This document shows positions 46,420 to 54,754 of a DNA stretch of 64,000 nt, piece after piece. The translations under genes were made by a program, and so were the position numbers. Source of the stretch: Sulfurimonas gotlandica GD1 (lineage in GTDB: Bacteria; Campylobacterota; Campylobacteria; Campylobacterales; Sulfurimonadaceae). The notes under the pieces were generated by a model, which worked only from the letters and a program-made list of their open reading frames with translations, did no database searches and had not been told where the DNA came from. Numbering within the stretch: the first letter of the stretch is position 1; each line of letters opens with the position of its first letter. The stretch covers positions 2,294,001 to 2,358,000 of the forward strand of contig NZ_AFRZ01000001.1 in the NCBI RefSeq assembly GCF_000242915.1. The letters run 5' to 3'.

Positions 46420-47388
46420 TTATTTTTCTGTTAAAATTTTCATATTGTTAGTTGCATCAAGTTTTACTACTAAAGTTTTATCCCCACTAAATTTAAAAGT
46501 ATCAGATTCATAAAATTCTTTAAATGTTATTTGATATACATTATCAGTGTTAGGGTAAGGAATAACATTTATGTTGTTAAAAATTATTGTCTTTTTTTCA
46601 ATTTTTTTAAATATTCTTGTCTTGTATTTTTTAAATCTATCAAAGTTCATTCCATCAAATCTAACAAAATCGCTTGAATAAAAGTTTAAATATCTATCTA
46701 TATCATCAAATAGCCAACTATATCTCCACGAGTATAGTTGAGCAAGAATAGAGGAAAGAATCTCTTTTGAAATACCTTTTTTTACTTCACTGCTATTTAT
46801 AATAAGAAGGGTGTTATCTATATCTATTCTTTTGTTTAGGCACTCTATATTTGGATTGTTTATTGCAATACAGCCTTTTGTGAATTCATCTCTATCTTGC
46901 TCTGTTGGAAGACCATGTATCCAAATGCCATGTCCATTTTTACCTCTATATGTGTCATATACATTAGGGTAAGAAGTGACGAATGCTAAAGGACCATAAA
47001 ATGAATCTAGTTTATTCTCAGTAGAGAGTTTTTTTGTTATTTGATATATGCCTATGGGAGTTTTAAGGTCTCCTTCTTTTATCTTGTCACCTTTTATTTT
47101 TCCAGTATATGCGCTATATTCTTTTTTAAATCCATAAGAGTTATTATTATCTTTTACATATAAATTTAATGTAGATTTTTCTTTATCACATGTTAAAATA
47201 TTTGAATAAGATTCTAAATATCCAAATGTTGTATCAATATTTTTTATATATTTATCCCAATACTCAAGTTTAGTAAGCTCTAAATCCATCTGTTTTTCAA
47301 TATCGTTGATACCATTAATTCTATAGTTAGTCAGTATGTCATTTGCAGATAAAGACAGAGTAATCAGTATTAAAAAAACTATTTTCAC
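46420..47388 (-). CDS. csd6: Csd6/Pgp2-type L,D-carboxypeptidase (YkuD fold)
   Basis: Csd6/Pgp2 cleaves the terminal D-alanine from tetrapeptide stems, giving the tripeptide substrate of Csd4. A signal peptide (residues about 1-16) is followed by a YkuD domain with H-G-I-W-I-H-G-L-P and T-K-G-C-I-A-I (catalytic His and Cys) and a C-terminal NTF2-like domain (F-Y-S-S-D-F-V-R-F-D). 322 residues, close to Csd6 at about 330. It overlaps era by 4 bases. The side-by-side pair with csd4 supports the assignment. Confidence 0.9.
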   Translation of the reverse strand: MKIVFLILITLSLSANDILTNYRINGINDIEKQMDLELTKLEYWDKYIKNIDTTFGYLESYSNILTCDKEKSTLNLYVKDNNNSYGFKKEYSAYTGKIKGDKIKEGDLKTPIGIYQITKKLSTENKLDSFYGPLAFVTSYPNVYDTYRGKNGHGIWIHGLPTEQDRDEFTKGCIAINNPNIECLNKRIDIDNTLLIINSSEVKKGISKEILSSILAQLYSWRYSWLFDDIDRYLNFYSSDFVRFDGMNFDRFKKYKTRIFKKIEKKTIIFNNINVIPYPNTDNVYQITFKEFYESDTFKFSGDKTLVVKLDATNNMKILTEK

Positions 47389-48263
47389 GATTTATATCCT
47401 ATCTCTTCTAAAAATGCTTTATCTTTAGACCAACCTTTTTTTACACTTACTTGTAGGCTTAAAAATGCTTTTTTACCACTTAATCTCTCTACTTTCTCTC
47501 GTGCGGATTTACCAATTCTTTTAATAGATTCTCCACCTTTACCGATAATGATTCCCTTTTGAGATTCTTTTTCAATAATAATGGTTGCATATATTTTATC
47601 GATTCCTTCTTCTTCCTTAATGGAATCAATAAGTACATCTGATTCATAAGGTATTTCATCACTTACATTTTCAAAGATGCCTTCTCTAATAAAACCTGCA
47701 TAGATGTCGCGGACAAGTTCACTCGTTAGGTCTTCTGGATCATACAAAAAAGGCGATTCAGGAAGATTTTTTGAGATTGTTTTTAGTAGGTCTTCATGAC
47801 CAACTTTTTTCGGAATTGCAACTGGAATAAGTGCTTCAAAATAATCTGAAAACTGATTGTAAGATGCGATTCTTTTAAAAAGTTTATCTTGATTTACTTG
47901 GTCTATTTTACTTAGTACAATAATATGTTTAACTTTTGAATTATTTAGTTTTAAAAACTTTTCATAGTGTTCTATAGAGTCAGTAACAGGGGCTAAATAA
48001 ACGATTAAATCACAATCACCCATAGCTTTTAGAGCCTCATCAAGCATAAACTGATTAAGTAATTTTTCTCTCTCATGTAGTCCAGGAGTATCTACAAAAA
48101 TTATTTGTGTGTCTTCATGCATTACGATAGCATTAGAACGCTTTCTAGTTGCATTGGCCTTTTGGCTGACCATTGCTATGTTTTCACCTAATAGTGAGTT
48201 CATTAGTGTACTTTTACCTGCGTTTGGACGCCCAATTAGAGATACGAAACCAGCTTTTGTCAT
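47385..48263 (-). CDS. era: GTPase Era
   Basis: Era binds the 3' end of 16S rRNA during 30S maturation. The G domain shows G-R-P-N-A-G-K-S-T-L-M-N, D-T-P-G-L-H and L-S-K-I-D. The KH domain follows with I-I-G-K-G-G-E-S-I-K-R-I-G. At 292 residues it is standard. It lies between hslU and csd6, overlapping the latter by 4 bases. Confidence 0.96.
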   Translation of the reverse strand: MTKAGFVSLIGRPNAGKSTLMNSLLGENIAMVSQKANATRKRSNAIVMHEDTQIIFVDTPGLHEREKLLNQFMLDEALKAMGDCDLIVYLAPVTDSIEHYEKFLKLNNSKVKHIIVLSKIDQVNQDKLFKRIASYNQFSDYFEALIPVAIPKKVGHEDLLKTISKNLPESPFLYDPEDLTSELVRDIYAGFIREGIFENVSDEIPYESDVLIDSIKEEEGIDKIYATIIIEKESQKGIIIGKGGESIKRIGKSAREKVERLSGKKAFLSLQVSVKKGWSKDKAFLEEIGYKS

Positions 48264-48275
48264 TGTGTGTTACCT

Positions 48276-49604
48276 TTATAGTATATAACGTGATAAGTCG
48301 TCATTTTCAACAACCAAATCAAGTTTTTCATGTACAAGTTCACTTTTTACAATAAACTCTTGTCCTCTATGCTCATCTGCTTCAAAGCTAATTTCTTCTA
48401 AAACTCTTTCTAGAACAGTATGAAGTCTTCTCGCACCAATATCTTCAGTCATTTCATTTGCTTTATGAGATAGTTTTGCAATTGCTTTAATAGCTTCATC
48501 TTCAAAAATTAGTTTTACACCTTCAACACTTAAAAGAGCTTCGTACTGCTTAAGCAGAGAATTTTCTGTTTGTGTTAGGATTTTGTATAGAGTATCTTCT
48601 GTTAGTGATTCAAGTTCAACTCTTAATGGAAACCTGCCTTGAAGTTCAGGAATCAAATCACTTGGTTTTGTTATGTGGAATGCCCCAGCTGCTATGAAAA
48701 GTATATGATCTGTATTAATGACTCCATACTTTGTAGTTACACTGCTTCCTTCGACAATTGGAAGTAAATCTCTTTGAACTCCCTCTTTACTTGGATCATT
48801 TCTTCCTTGAGACTTTTCACTAACAGCAATTTTGTCAATCTCGTCTAAAAAGATTATTCCACCATCTTCAGCACGTTTTAACGCTTCAGTATTAATGTTT
48901 GTCATGTCAAGAAGTTTGTGACTTGCTTCAACTCTTAAGATTGATTTTGCATCTTTAACCGTAACTTCTTTTTTATTATCTTCTTTATTCATTGTTTCAA
49001 AAATCTTAGAAAAACTCTCTTGAACTTTTGCCATCTCTGGAGGAAGGTTTGTGTCATTAAACTCTAAGTGGACTTTATCAAATTGTAGTTCAATTACTCT
49101 ATCATCCATTTCACCATTAATAACTCTCTCTTCCATAGCTCCTAGAAGTCTCTGATAGTCATCTTTTTTACTTTCACTAGCACCATCTGGAAGCGGTGGA
49201 AGAAGTTTTTCAACTATTTTATTTAAAATATAGTTGTCAATTTTTTCTTTGTTTGCTTCTTCTTTTTCTTTTTTTACTATAGATATTGAAGCTACAACTA
49301 AATCACGAATCATTGACTCAACATCACGACCAACAAAGCCGACCTCTGTATATTTACTTGCTTCTACTTTGATAAATGGAACACTCAACATCTTTGCAAG
49401 TCGTCTTGATATTTCTGTCTTACCAACACCTGTTGAGCCAATCATTAAAATATTTTTAGGCATGATTTCATTTTGCAACTCTTGAGAAAGCTGCATTCTT
49501 CTATATCTGGTTCTTAGAGCAAGAGCAATAGTTTTTTTAGCGTCTTTTTGAGATATGACGTATCTATCTAGATACTCAACTATCTCTTTTGGCGTTAAGT
49601 TCAT
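48276..49604 (-). CDS. hslU: HslU ATPase of the HslUV protease
   Basis: HslU unfolds substrates and feeds them to HslV. The start L-T-P-K-E-I-V-E-Y-L-D-R-Y-V-I, Walker A G-S-T-G-V-G-K-T-E-I, the pore motif G-F-V-G-R-D-V and Walker B I-I-F-L-D-E-I-D-K-I are present. The C-terminal R-Y-I-L resembles the HslV-activating tail. 442 residues. It overlaps hslV by one base. Confidence 0.97.
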   Translation of the reverse strand: MNLTPKEIVEYLDRYVISQKDAKKTIALALRTRYRRMQLSQELQNEIMPKNILMIGSTGVGKTEISRRLAKMLSVPFIKVEASKYTEVGFVGRDVESMIRDLVVASISIVKKEKEEANKEKIDNYILNKIVEKLLPPLPDGASESKKDDYQRLLGAMEERVINGEMDDRVIELQFDKVHLEFNDTNLPPEMAKVQESFSKIFETMNKEDNKKEVTVKDAKSILRVEASHKLLDMTNINTEALKRAEDGGIIFLDEIDKIAVSEKSQGRNDPSKEGVQRDLLPIVEGSSVTTKYGVINTDHILFIAAGAFHITKPSDLIPELQGRFPLRVELESLTEDTLYKILTQTENSLLKQYEALLSVEGVKLIFEDEAIKAIAKLSHKANEMTEDIGARRLHTVLERVLEEISFEADEHRGQEFIVKSELVHEKLDLVVENDDLSRYIL

Positions 49605-50146
49605 TATTTATTTTCCTCTAGTGTAAGAGTTTTAATACTGTGATTAGTATAGATGCAAAGATCAGCAGCAATAGATAAACTCTCACGTACAAGCTCTTCT
49701 TCATCTAGTTGTGCATGTTTTTTTAGTGCTCTTGCTGCAGAAATAGCGTAGTTTCCACCACTACCTATAGAAGCAATCTCTCCATCCTCCGGTTCAACAA
49801 CATCGCCATTACCTGTAAGTATAAAGATGTGATCATTGTTTAAAACAATCATCATTGCTTCAAGGCGTCTTAGAACCTTATCTTTACGCCAAGCTTTAGA
49901 AAACTCAATAACCGACTTTAAAAGGTCGCCTTTTTTATCCTCTAAGAACTCCTCAAACATATCAAAAAGATTAAAAGCATCTGCTGTACTACCTGCAAAA
50001 CCAGCTAATATTTTCCCACGGTGAAGTGTACGGATTTTAGTTGCATTACCTTTAAGAACTGAATCTCCAAAAGTAACCTGTCCATCTCCACCTATTACAG
50101 CTTTATTTTTGCCTTTGTAAGCAAGTATAGTAGTAGCGTCAAACAA
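49604..50146 (-). CDS. hslV: HslV protease subunit
   Basis: HslV is the proteasome-like peptidase with an N-terminal threonine nucleophile. The sequence begins [12 protein letters not shown], so a short propeptide is removed to expose Thr5. G-G-D-G-Q-V-T and [14 protein letters not shown] are family motifs. 180 residues. It lies two bases after rplI. Confidence 0.96.
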   Translation of the reverse strand: MFDATTILAYKGKNKAVIGGDGQVTFGDSVLKGNATKIRTLHRGKILAGFAGSTADAFNLFDMFEEFLEDKKGDLLKSVIEFSKAWRKDKVLRRLEAMMIVLNNDHIFILTGNGDVVEPEDGEIASIGSGGNYAISAARALKKHAQLDEEELVRESLSIAADLCIYTNHSIKTLTLEENK

Positions 50147-50148
50147 AC

Positions 50149-50595
50149 TTATTCTCCTTGAACATCCACATGCAGTGTACCATGAATGCCATGACCTAAT
50201 TTAAAGTCTAAGTCATGTTCACCAATGGTTTTAATAGCAGATTTTTCATTAATATGCTTTTTGTCTATCTCAATATTATGCTGTTCTTTTAGTGCTTGTG
50301 CAATTTCTTCTTTTGTAACAGAACCGAAAATATGGCCGTTTTGCCCTAACTTTTTAGTGATTATAATTTCACATTTATCAAGTTTTTTTGCTATTTCTTT
50401 AAGAACATTAACCTCTTTTTCAAGATTTTCTGCAACTATGATTTCATCTTGTGCATGTTGAGCTAAAATTTCAGGAGTTGCCTGTCTTGCGAAACCTTTT
50501 CCGATTAAAAAGTTTTTTCCATAACCATCTTTAACTTCTTTAACTTCACCGGCTTTTCCAAGACTTTTAACATCTTTAATTAATAATACTTTCAT
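50149..50595 (-). CDS. rplI: 50S ribosomal protein L9
   Basis: L9 binds 23S rRNA at the base of the L1 stalk. The N-terminal domain reads [18 protein letters not shown], with [14 protein letters not shown] connecting helix and C-terminal domain with F-G-S-V-T complete 148 residues. It is 2 bases ahead of hslV, with the FTR-rhodanese gene 18 bases upstream. Confidence 0.97.
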   Translation of the reverse strand: MKVLLIKDVKSLGKAGEVKEVKDGYGKNFLIGKGFARQATPEILAQHAQDEIIVAENLEKEVNVLKEIAKKLDKCEIIITKKLGQNGHIFGSVTKEEIAQALKEQHNIEIDKKHINEKSAIKTIGEHDLDFKLGHGIHGTLHVDVQGE

Positions 50596-50613
50596 TGTTT
50601 ATCCTAGTTTTAT

Positions 50614-51354
50614 TTATCTTTCTATTTCGCCGCCATAAGAAACGATACCGTGAGTCAAGTTTCCTACTTTAGTGTATCCCATGTCTGTTAAGATTCTAGC
50701 ACAGTGAGCAGAACGGCTACCAACGTGACAGTAAAGGATTATATTTTCATCTTTAGACAGTTTGGCATCATCAAGTACTTGGAAGAAACTACTTGTTGGA
50801 ACTAGTACGTCAGCACCTTTGATGTGACCCATCTGCCATTCCATATGCTCACGAACATCTACAAGCTTAAACTCAACCATACCCAGTTCTCTAGCTTCAA
50901 GAAGTGACATTACTTCATCTCCGTCTAGCTCATATTGTTTAACTAAGAGATTACACTCTTCTTTTGTAAGACCACGTGAATGAGTATGAACAACTTCTTC
51001 CATTCCCATCTCAATACGTTTGTTTGCTGCAAATTCTGGAGTACAGAATATACCACAGTGACAAGCACCAACTTCAGGAATCTCTTTCTCTATCGCAGGC
51101 TTACAAGGACAGATTCTATCATCAACACTTTTTGGTTTATCTCCAGTAGCGTCAACCATAAAACATGGACAAAATCTTTTATTGTACATCATCTTGTATC
51201 TTGCAAGACCCATCTGTACACCTTCATTTACTTCTGCCTGCGGATTATATTCCCAGCCAAATTGTTGAACAACTTTGTCTGTGAATTTTACTGTTTTTTC
51301 CATTTCAGCCTGAAACTCAGGCGAATTCATATCTATCTTGATTATACTCATCAT
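50614..51354 (-). CDS. Ferredoxin-thioredoxin reductase catalytic domain fused to rhodanese
   Basis: The first 110 residues carry the ferredoxin:thioredoxin reductase beta-subunit signature: C-P-C at 62-64, C-P-C at 82-84, C-H-C at 98-100 and C104. These provide the 4Fe-4S ligands and the redox-active cysteine pair. The second half is a rhodanese domain with D-V-R-E-H and the catalytic loop Y-C-H-V-G-S-R-S (Cys209). FTR passes electrons from ferredoxin to thioredoxin; rhodanese carries persulfide sulfur. No variable FTR subunit is seen. It sits between argG and rplI. The combined activity is inferred, perhaps sulfur redox or thiol relay. Confidence 0.88.
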   Translation of the reverse strand: MMSIIKIDMNSPEFQAEMEKTVKFTDKVVQQFGWEYNPQAEVNEGVQMGLARYKMMYNKRFCPCFMVDATGDKPKSVDDRICPCKPAIEKEIPEVGACHCGIFCTPEFAANKRIEMGMEEVVHTHSRGLTKEECNLLVKQYELDGDEVMSLLEARELGMVEFKLVDVREHMEWQMGHIKGADVLVPTSSFFQVLDDAKLSKDENIILYCHVGSRSAHCARILTDMGYTKVGNLTHGIVSYGGEIER

Positions 51355-51373
51355 TTACCCCTTATATTAATGG

Positions 51374-52612
51374 TTATTTGTGATTTCTTTTTTTACCTGC
51401 AATGATTCTTCTTAGTGCATTTAGTCTAATAAAACCTTCTGCATCTTTTTGATTATATACTTCATCTTCTTCAAATGTTGAGTGCGCTTCAGAGTATAGG
51501 GACATATCTGATTCACGTCCTACTACTTCAACATTTCCTTTGTAAAGTTTTAGTTTAACACTTCCTTGAACATATTTTTGTGTAGTGTCAATAGCAGCTT
51601 GAAGCATCTCTCTCTCAGGAGAGAACCAGAATCCGTTATAGATCAACTCAGCATATTTAGCAATCATGCCATCTTTCATATGTGCTTCTTCACGATCTAG
51701 AGTGATAGACTCTATTGCACGGTGAGCTTTTAACATGATTGTTCCACCAGGAGTTTCATAACATCCTCTAGCTTTCATACCAACAAAGCGATTTTCAACA
51801 ATATCAACTCTTCCGATACCGTGCTTATTCCCATATTCATTTAATTTTCTTAGTAATGTAGCTGGGCTTAACTCCTCTCCATTTAAAGAGATAGGGTCAC
51901 CATTTTTATATCCGATTGTAATATATTCTTTTTCATCTGGAGCATTTTGGGGAGAATTTGACCATAACCACATTGATTCTTCTGGTTCATTCATTGGATT
52001 TTCTAAGTGAAGACCTTCGTATGAAATATGAAGAAGATTTGCATCCATAGAATATGGACTTACAGTTGGATTACCATCTGCATCAACATGTTTTTGATCA
52101 ATTTTAATACCGTGTTCTCTAGCATATGATAAAAGCTTTTCTCTAGAGTTTAAATCCCATTCTCTCCATGGAGCAATCACAGTAATATCAGGATTAAGAC
52201 CTAAATATCCAAGTTCAAATCTTACTTGGTCATTTCCTTTTCCAGTAGCTCCGTGAGATACGGCATCTGCACCCATTTTATATGCAATTTCAATTTGTTT
52301 TTTTGCAATAAGCGGTCTAGCTATAGATGTACCAAGGAGGTATTCTCCTTCATAAATAGCATTAGCTCTAAACATAGGGAAAACGTAATCTTTTACAAAC
52401 TCTTCTTGAACATCAAGAATAAAAATATTTTCAGGTTTTATACCGTTGTCAAGTGCTTTTTGACGTGCAGGTTCCACTTCTTCACCTTGGCCTAAGTCAG
52501 CTGTAAAAGTGATAACTTCAGCGTTATACTCATCTTGTAACCATTTTAAAATAATACTTGTATCAAGTCCGCCAGAATAAGCTAAGACTACTTTTTTAAC
52601 TTCTTTTTTCAT
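51374..52612 (-). CDS. argG: Argininosuccinate synthase
   Basis: ArgG joins citrulline and aspartate in arginine synthesis. The PP-loop A-Y-S-G-G-L-D-T-S is at the N-terminus, followed by [16 protein letters not shown] and the [12 protein letters not shown] motif. At 412 residues it is standard. It starts a run of closely spaced minus-strand genes that reaches 35669. AAGGGAAC precedes the ATG by 8 bases. Confidence 0.97.
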   Translation of the reverse strand: MKKEVKKVVLAYSGGLDTSIILKWLQDEYNAEVITFTADLGQGEEVEPARQKALDNGIKPENIFILDVQEEFVKDYVFPMFRANAIYEGEYLLGTSIARPLIAKKQIEIAYKMGADAVSHGATGKGNDQVRFELGYLGLNPDITVIAPWREWDLNSREKLLSYAREHGIKIDQKHVDADGNPTVSPYSMDANLLHISYEGLHLENPMNEPEESMWLWSNSPQNAPDEKEYITIGYKNGDPISLNGEELSPATLLRKLNEYGNKHGIGRVDIVENRFVGMKARGCYETPGGTIMLKAHRAIESITLDREEAHMKDGMIAKYAELIYNGFWFSPEREMLQAAIDTTQKYVQGSVKLKLYKGNVEVVGRESDMSLYSEAHSTFEEDEVYNQKDAEGFIRLNALRRIIAGKKRNHK

Positions 52613-52652
52613 ATTGATAAGTTCCCTTTTGCAAAATAATTGACGCGATTTT

Positions 52653-52658
52653 ACTATA
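52653..52658 (-). promoter_or_regulatory. Possible argG promoter -10
   Basis: Read on the minus strand, TATAGT lies 41 bases upstream of the argG ATG within the 147-base flaG-argG gap. No convincing -35 is seen. The position after the flaG stem-loops supports it. Confidence 0.35.
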
Positions 52659-52702
52659 AAAGAGATTAAAAAATGGTTAGATTAAATGTATGAATAGATT
52701 TA

Positions 52703-52726
52703 TAAGGAATTGAAATAACAATTCTT
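52703..52726. other. Second inverted repeat in the flaG-argG gap
   Basis: AAGGAATTG and CAATTCTT around a six-base loop form an 8-bp stem including one G-T pair, followed on the plus strand by TATTT. It stands between the flaG terminator and the argG promoter and may be a second terminator or an argG regulatory structure. Confidence 0.35.
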
Positions 52727-52740
52727 ATTTAGTGAAGATT

Positions 52741-52772
52741 CTCAAAGGGCTAATGTTATTTAGCCTTTTGAG
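52741..52772 (-). terminator. Stem-loop at the end of flaG
   Basis: CTCAAAGGGCTAA pairs with TTAGCCTTTTGAG over 13 bp (one G-T pair) with a 6-base loop. The flaG stop codon lies inside the structure. It is the best terminator-like structure in the flaG-argG gap. Confidence 0.6.
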
Positions 52773-53149
52773 TCAAATAGTATACCAGTTACTTCTTGCA
52801 TTTTAGGAAGAAAATCCATCGCTTGTTCTGCTGGGAATCTTCTAATCATTTTATTAGTTTGAGATTCAATTACAGATACATAAAAGATATCTTGTGAATC
52901 AACTCCAAATTTCAAGTTAGTATTCATTGGTGCCATAGCTTTATTAAGCTGATCTACCAAATCTTTTACTTGCTCTTTAGAGTTAATCTTAGTACTTGTA
53001 CTTGAGACTTCTTTCTGAATTTCTTTTACAACATCAGCCTGCTTTGGTTGCTGTACCTGCTGTTGAACTTTCTGAGACACTCTTCCTTGAGCTTCTTGTG
53101 TACCTAGTTGTGATTGTTGTTGTCTTGCAACATTAGCTATGCCATCCAT
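52760..53149 (-). CDS. flaG: FlaG-family flagellar protein
   Basis: FlaG influences flagellar filament length in Campylobacter and other bacteria. A Gln-rich N-terminal half (Q-Q-Q-V-Q-Q and similar) precedes the FlaG domain: V-D-Q-L-N-K-A-M, L-K-F-G-V-D and the characteristic K-M-I-R-R-F-P-A-E. 129 residues. A near-consensus sigma-28 promoter lies 40-66 bases upstream. Other flagellar genes are not in the window. Confidence 0.88.
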   Translation of the reverse strand: MDGIANVARQQQSQLGTQEAQGRVSQKVQQQVQQPKQADVVKEIQKEVSSTSTKINSKEQVKDLVDQLNKAMAPMNTNLKFGVDSQDIFYVSVIESQTNKMIRRFPAEQAMDFLPKMQEVTGILFDSKG

Positions 53150-53188
53150 GACTCACTCCTTATCCAAAGAATATTGTTATTACACAGC

Positions 53189-53215
53189 ATATCGACATAT
53201 AAAAAAATAACTTTA
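53189..53215 (-). promoter_or_regulatory. Sigma-28 (FliA) promoter of flaG
   Basis: On the minus strand TAAA (53215-53212) is followed by exactly 15 bases and then GTCGATAT (53196-53189), against the FliA consensus TAAA-N15-GCCGATAA. Transcription would start about 33 bases before the flaG ATG. This places flaG among the late flagellar genes. Confidence 0.8.
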
Positions 53216-53279
53216 ATATAAAAACATAATTTTTTTTATTTTTTTATTAAATGCCTAATAATATGATAATCTTTCACTT

Positions 53280-54485
53280 ATGAATGAATATATACAACTA
53301 TTAAAATCAGAACCGATTCTTAGAAGATTATCAACAATACAGCTTATCGCATATTTTGGTGCCTGGTTTAGCAATGTAGCCATATATACGTTACTTTTAG
53401 ACCTAAATGTGTCAGCTTCAGTTGTTGCATTTGTAGCAATGTTACATTTTTTAGCTGGAGTGATTCAGGCACCTTTTTCAGGTTCTATTATTGACAGTGT
53501 TCGACCGAAAAAACTTTTATTAATTCTTATCAGTGCAGAAATATTTGCAACTTTTTTCTTAATTTTTGTAAATTCTACATCAGATTTATTGCTTTTATAT
53601 CTACTTATTTTTGTAAAAATGGCAGCGGCAAGTTTTTATTTTACAACTGAGATGTCACTGCTTCCTAAAATCTTGCATGGCGATAAACTTCAAAAAGCGA
53701 ATGAACTTCACTCTATTATATGGTCTTTTTCATATACCCTTGGAATGGCAATCAGTGGCTTTGTTGTCTATTGGTTTGGGGTGAAAGTTGCATTTATCTT
53801 AGATGCCTTAATGTTTGTAGTTGGATTTATTCTACTTTACAATCTAGATATAAAAGTAGAAATTATCAAAACAGGTGAAAATCTACTGCAGATGATGAGA
53901 GACACTTTTAGATATATGAAAAAGACTCCTCAAGCTTTGCATCTAATGTTAATACATGCTTTTGTCGGTTTAACGGCTTTTGATGCATTAGTCGCGTTGA
54001 TGGTTGACAAGTACTATGCATCTGTTATCGCAACTTCTTTAGCTCTTGGACTTTTGCATGCATCTCGTGCCGTAGGTTTGGTTATTGGACCTATAGTTAT
54101 AAGTAATTGGGTAAATAATAGACGAATTGTTTATATTTTTATTGCCCAGGCATTGGCAGTTTGGTTTTGGGCTTTTATGATGAAAGATTTTTATCTCTCA
54201 CTCTTTGCAAGTGTGATTGTCGGTCTATTTACCACAACGCTTTGGTCTTATACATATACACTGCTTCAAAAAAATATTGAAGAAAAATATTATGGACGAA
54301 TAGTTGCATACAACGATATGCTTTTTCTAAGTTCAGCGGCTTTTACTTCATTTATGATAGGTTTTTTAGCAACTACAGGTTTCTCTTTAGAGTTTATTAC
54401 AGTTGTCATAGGAATAGGTTTCATCATTGGTGGAATTTATTTTTCCTGGATTTTAAAAACTCAAAACATTAAGGACATAAAATGA
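53280..54485 (+). CDS. MFS transporter
   Basis: A 401-residue protein with about twelve hydrophobic segments, typical of the major facilitator superfamily. The loop after the second helix reads S-G-S-I-I-D-S-V-R-P-K-K-L-L, matching the family G-x-x-x-D-x-x-x-x-K/R-K motif. It resembles the 12-helix drug or metabolite exporters with MFS_1/MFS_3 folds. The substrate is unknown. It overlaps the following small gene by 4 bases. A weak TATGATAAT lies just upstream of the ATG. Confidence 0.85.
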   Translation: MNEYIQLLKSEPILRRLSTIQLIAYFGAWFSNVAIYTLLLDLNVSASVVAFVAMLHFLAGVIQAPFSGSIIDSVRPKKLLLILISAEIFATFFLIFVNSTSDLLLLYLLIFVKMAAASFYFTTEMSLLPKILHGDKLQKANELHSIIWSFSYTLGMAISGFVVYWFGVKVAFILDALMFVVGFILLYNLDIKVEIIKTGENLLQMMRDTFRYMKKTPQALHLMLIHAFVGLTAFDALVALMVDKYYASVIATSLALGLLHASRAVGLVIGPIVISNWVNNRRIVYIFIAQALAVWFWAFMMKDFYLSLFASVIVGLFTTTLWSYTYTLLQKNIEEKYYGRIVAYNDMLFLSSAAFTSFMIGFLATTGFSLEFITVVIGIGFIIGGIYFSWILKTQNIKDIK

Positions 54486-54754
54486 TATATAAATCAAAGA
54501 TTGGAGATATTGATTTAGCTAAGTTAACTAGACTTTATCCTGCTGCAGTTGTAGAGATGCAAGGTGAAGTGGCTGAGATGAGCTTAGAGTGGATAGAGAT
54601 GAATGAAGATAAAGTAAATCTAAAAGAGTATATTTTAGTTTTTGATTTTACTCCGCTAAAAGAAGAAGTCAAAGATAAAAAAGTTCTTCATTTTGAGACA
54701 AAAGATGAGCTTATTCAGACAATGACAGAGGTAGCACAATTTTTTCAAGATTAG
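54482..54754 (+). CDS. Small hypothetical protein between two transporters
   Basis: A 90-residue, acidic, soluble-looking protein (M-I-Y-K-S-K-I-G-D-I-D-L-A-K-L and following) with no recognised domain. It overlaps the MFS gene by 4 bases. Its last 16 bases overlap the inferred start of the MATE gene, so ribosomes finishing here could re-initiate on the MATE frame. A T6 run close to its end is where a -1 slip would enter the MATE frame. Confidence 0.7.
   Translation: MIYKSKIGDIDLAKLTRLYPAAVVEMQGEVAEMSLEWIEMNEDKVNLKEYILVFDFTPLKEEVKDKKVLHFETKDELIQTMTEVAQFFQD
54727..54741 (+). promoter_or_regulatory. Ribosome-binding site and AUU start codon for the MATE gene
   Basis: AGAGGT (54727-54732) stands 6 bases before an in-frame ATT (54739-54741), inside the end of the preceding gene. 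The MATE reading frame is closed by a TGA at 54706, and between that stop and the ATG at 54841 there is no ATG, GTG or TTG. ATT is therefore the only recognisable start that includes the first membrane helix. Confidence 0.6.

Noticed and set aside
50980-51405. Plus-strand open frame of 141 codons opposite the FTR-rhodanese gene
   Set aside because: The product is low-complexity Phe/Ser/His-rich and overlaps a gene with clear catalytic motifs.
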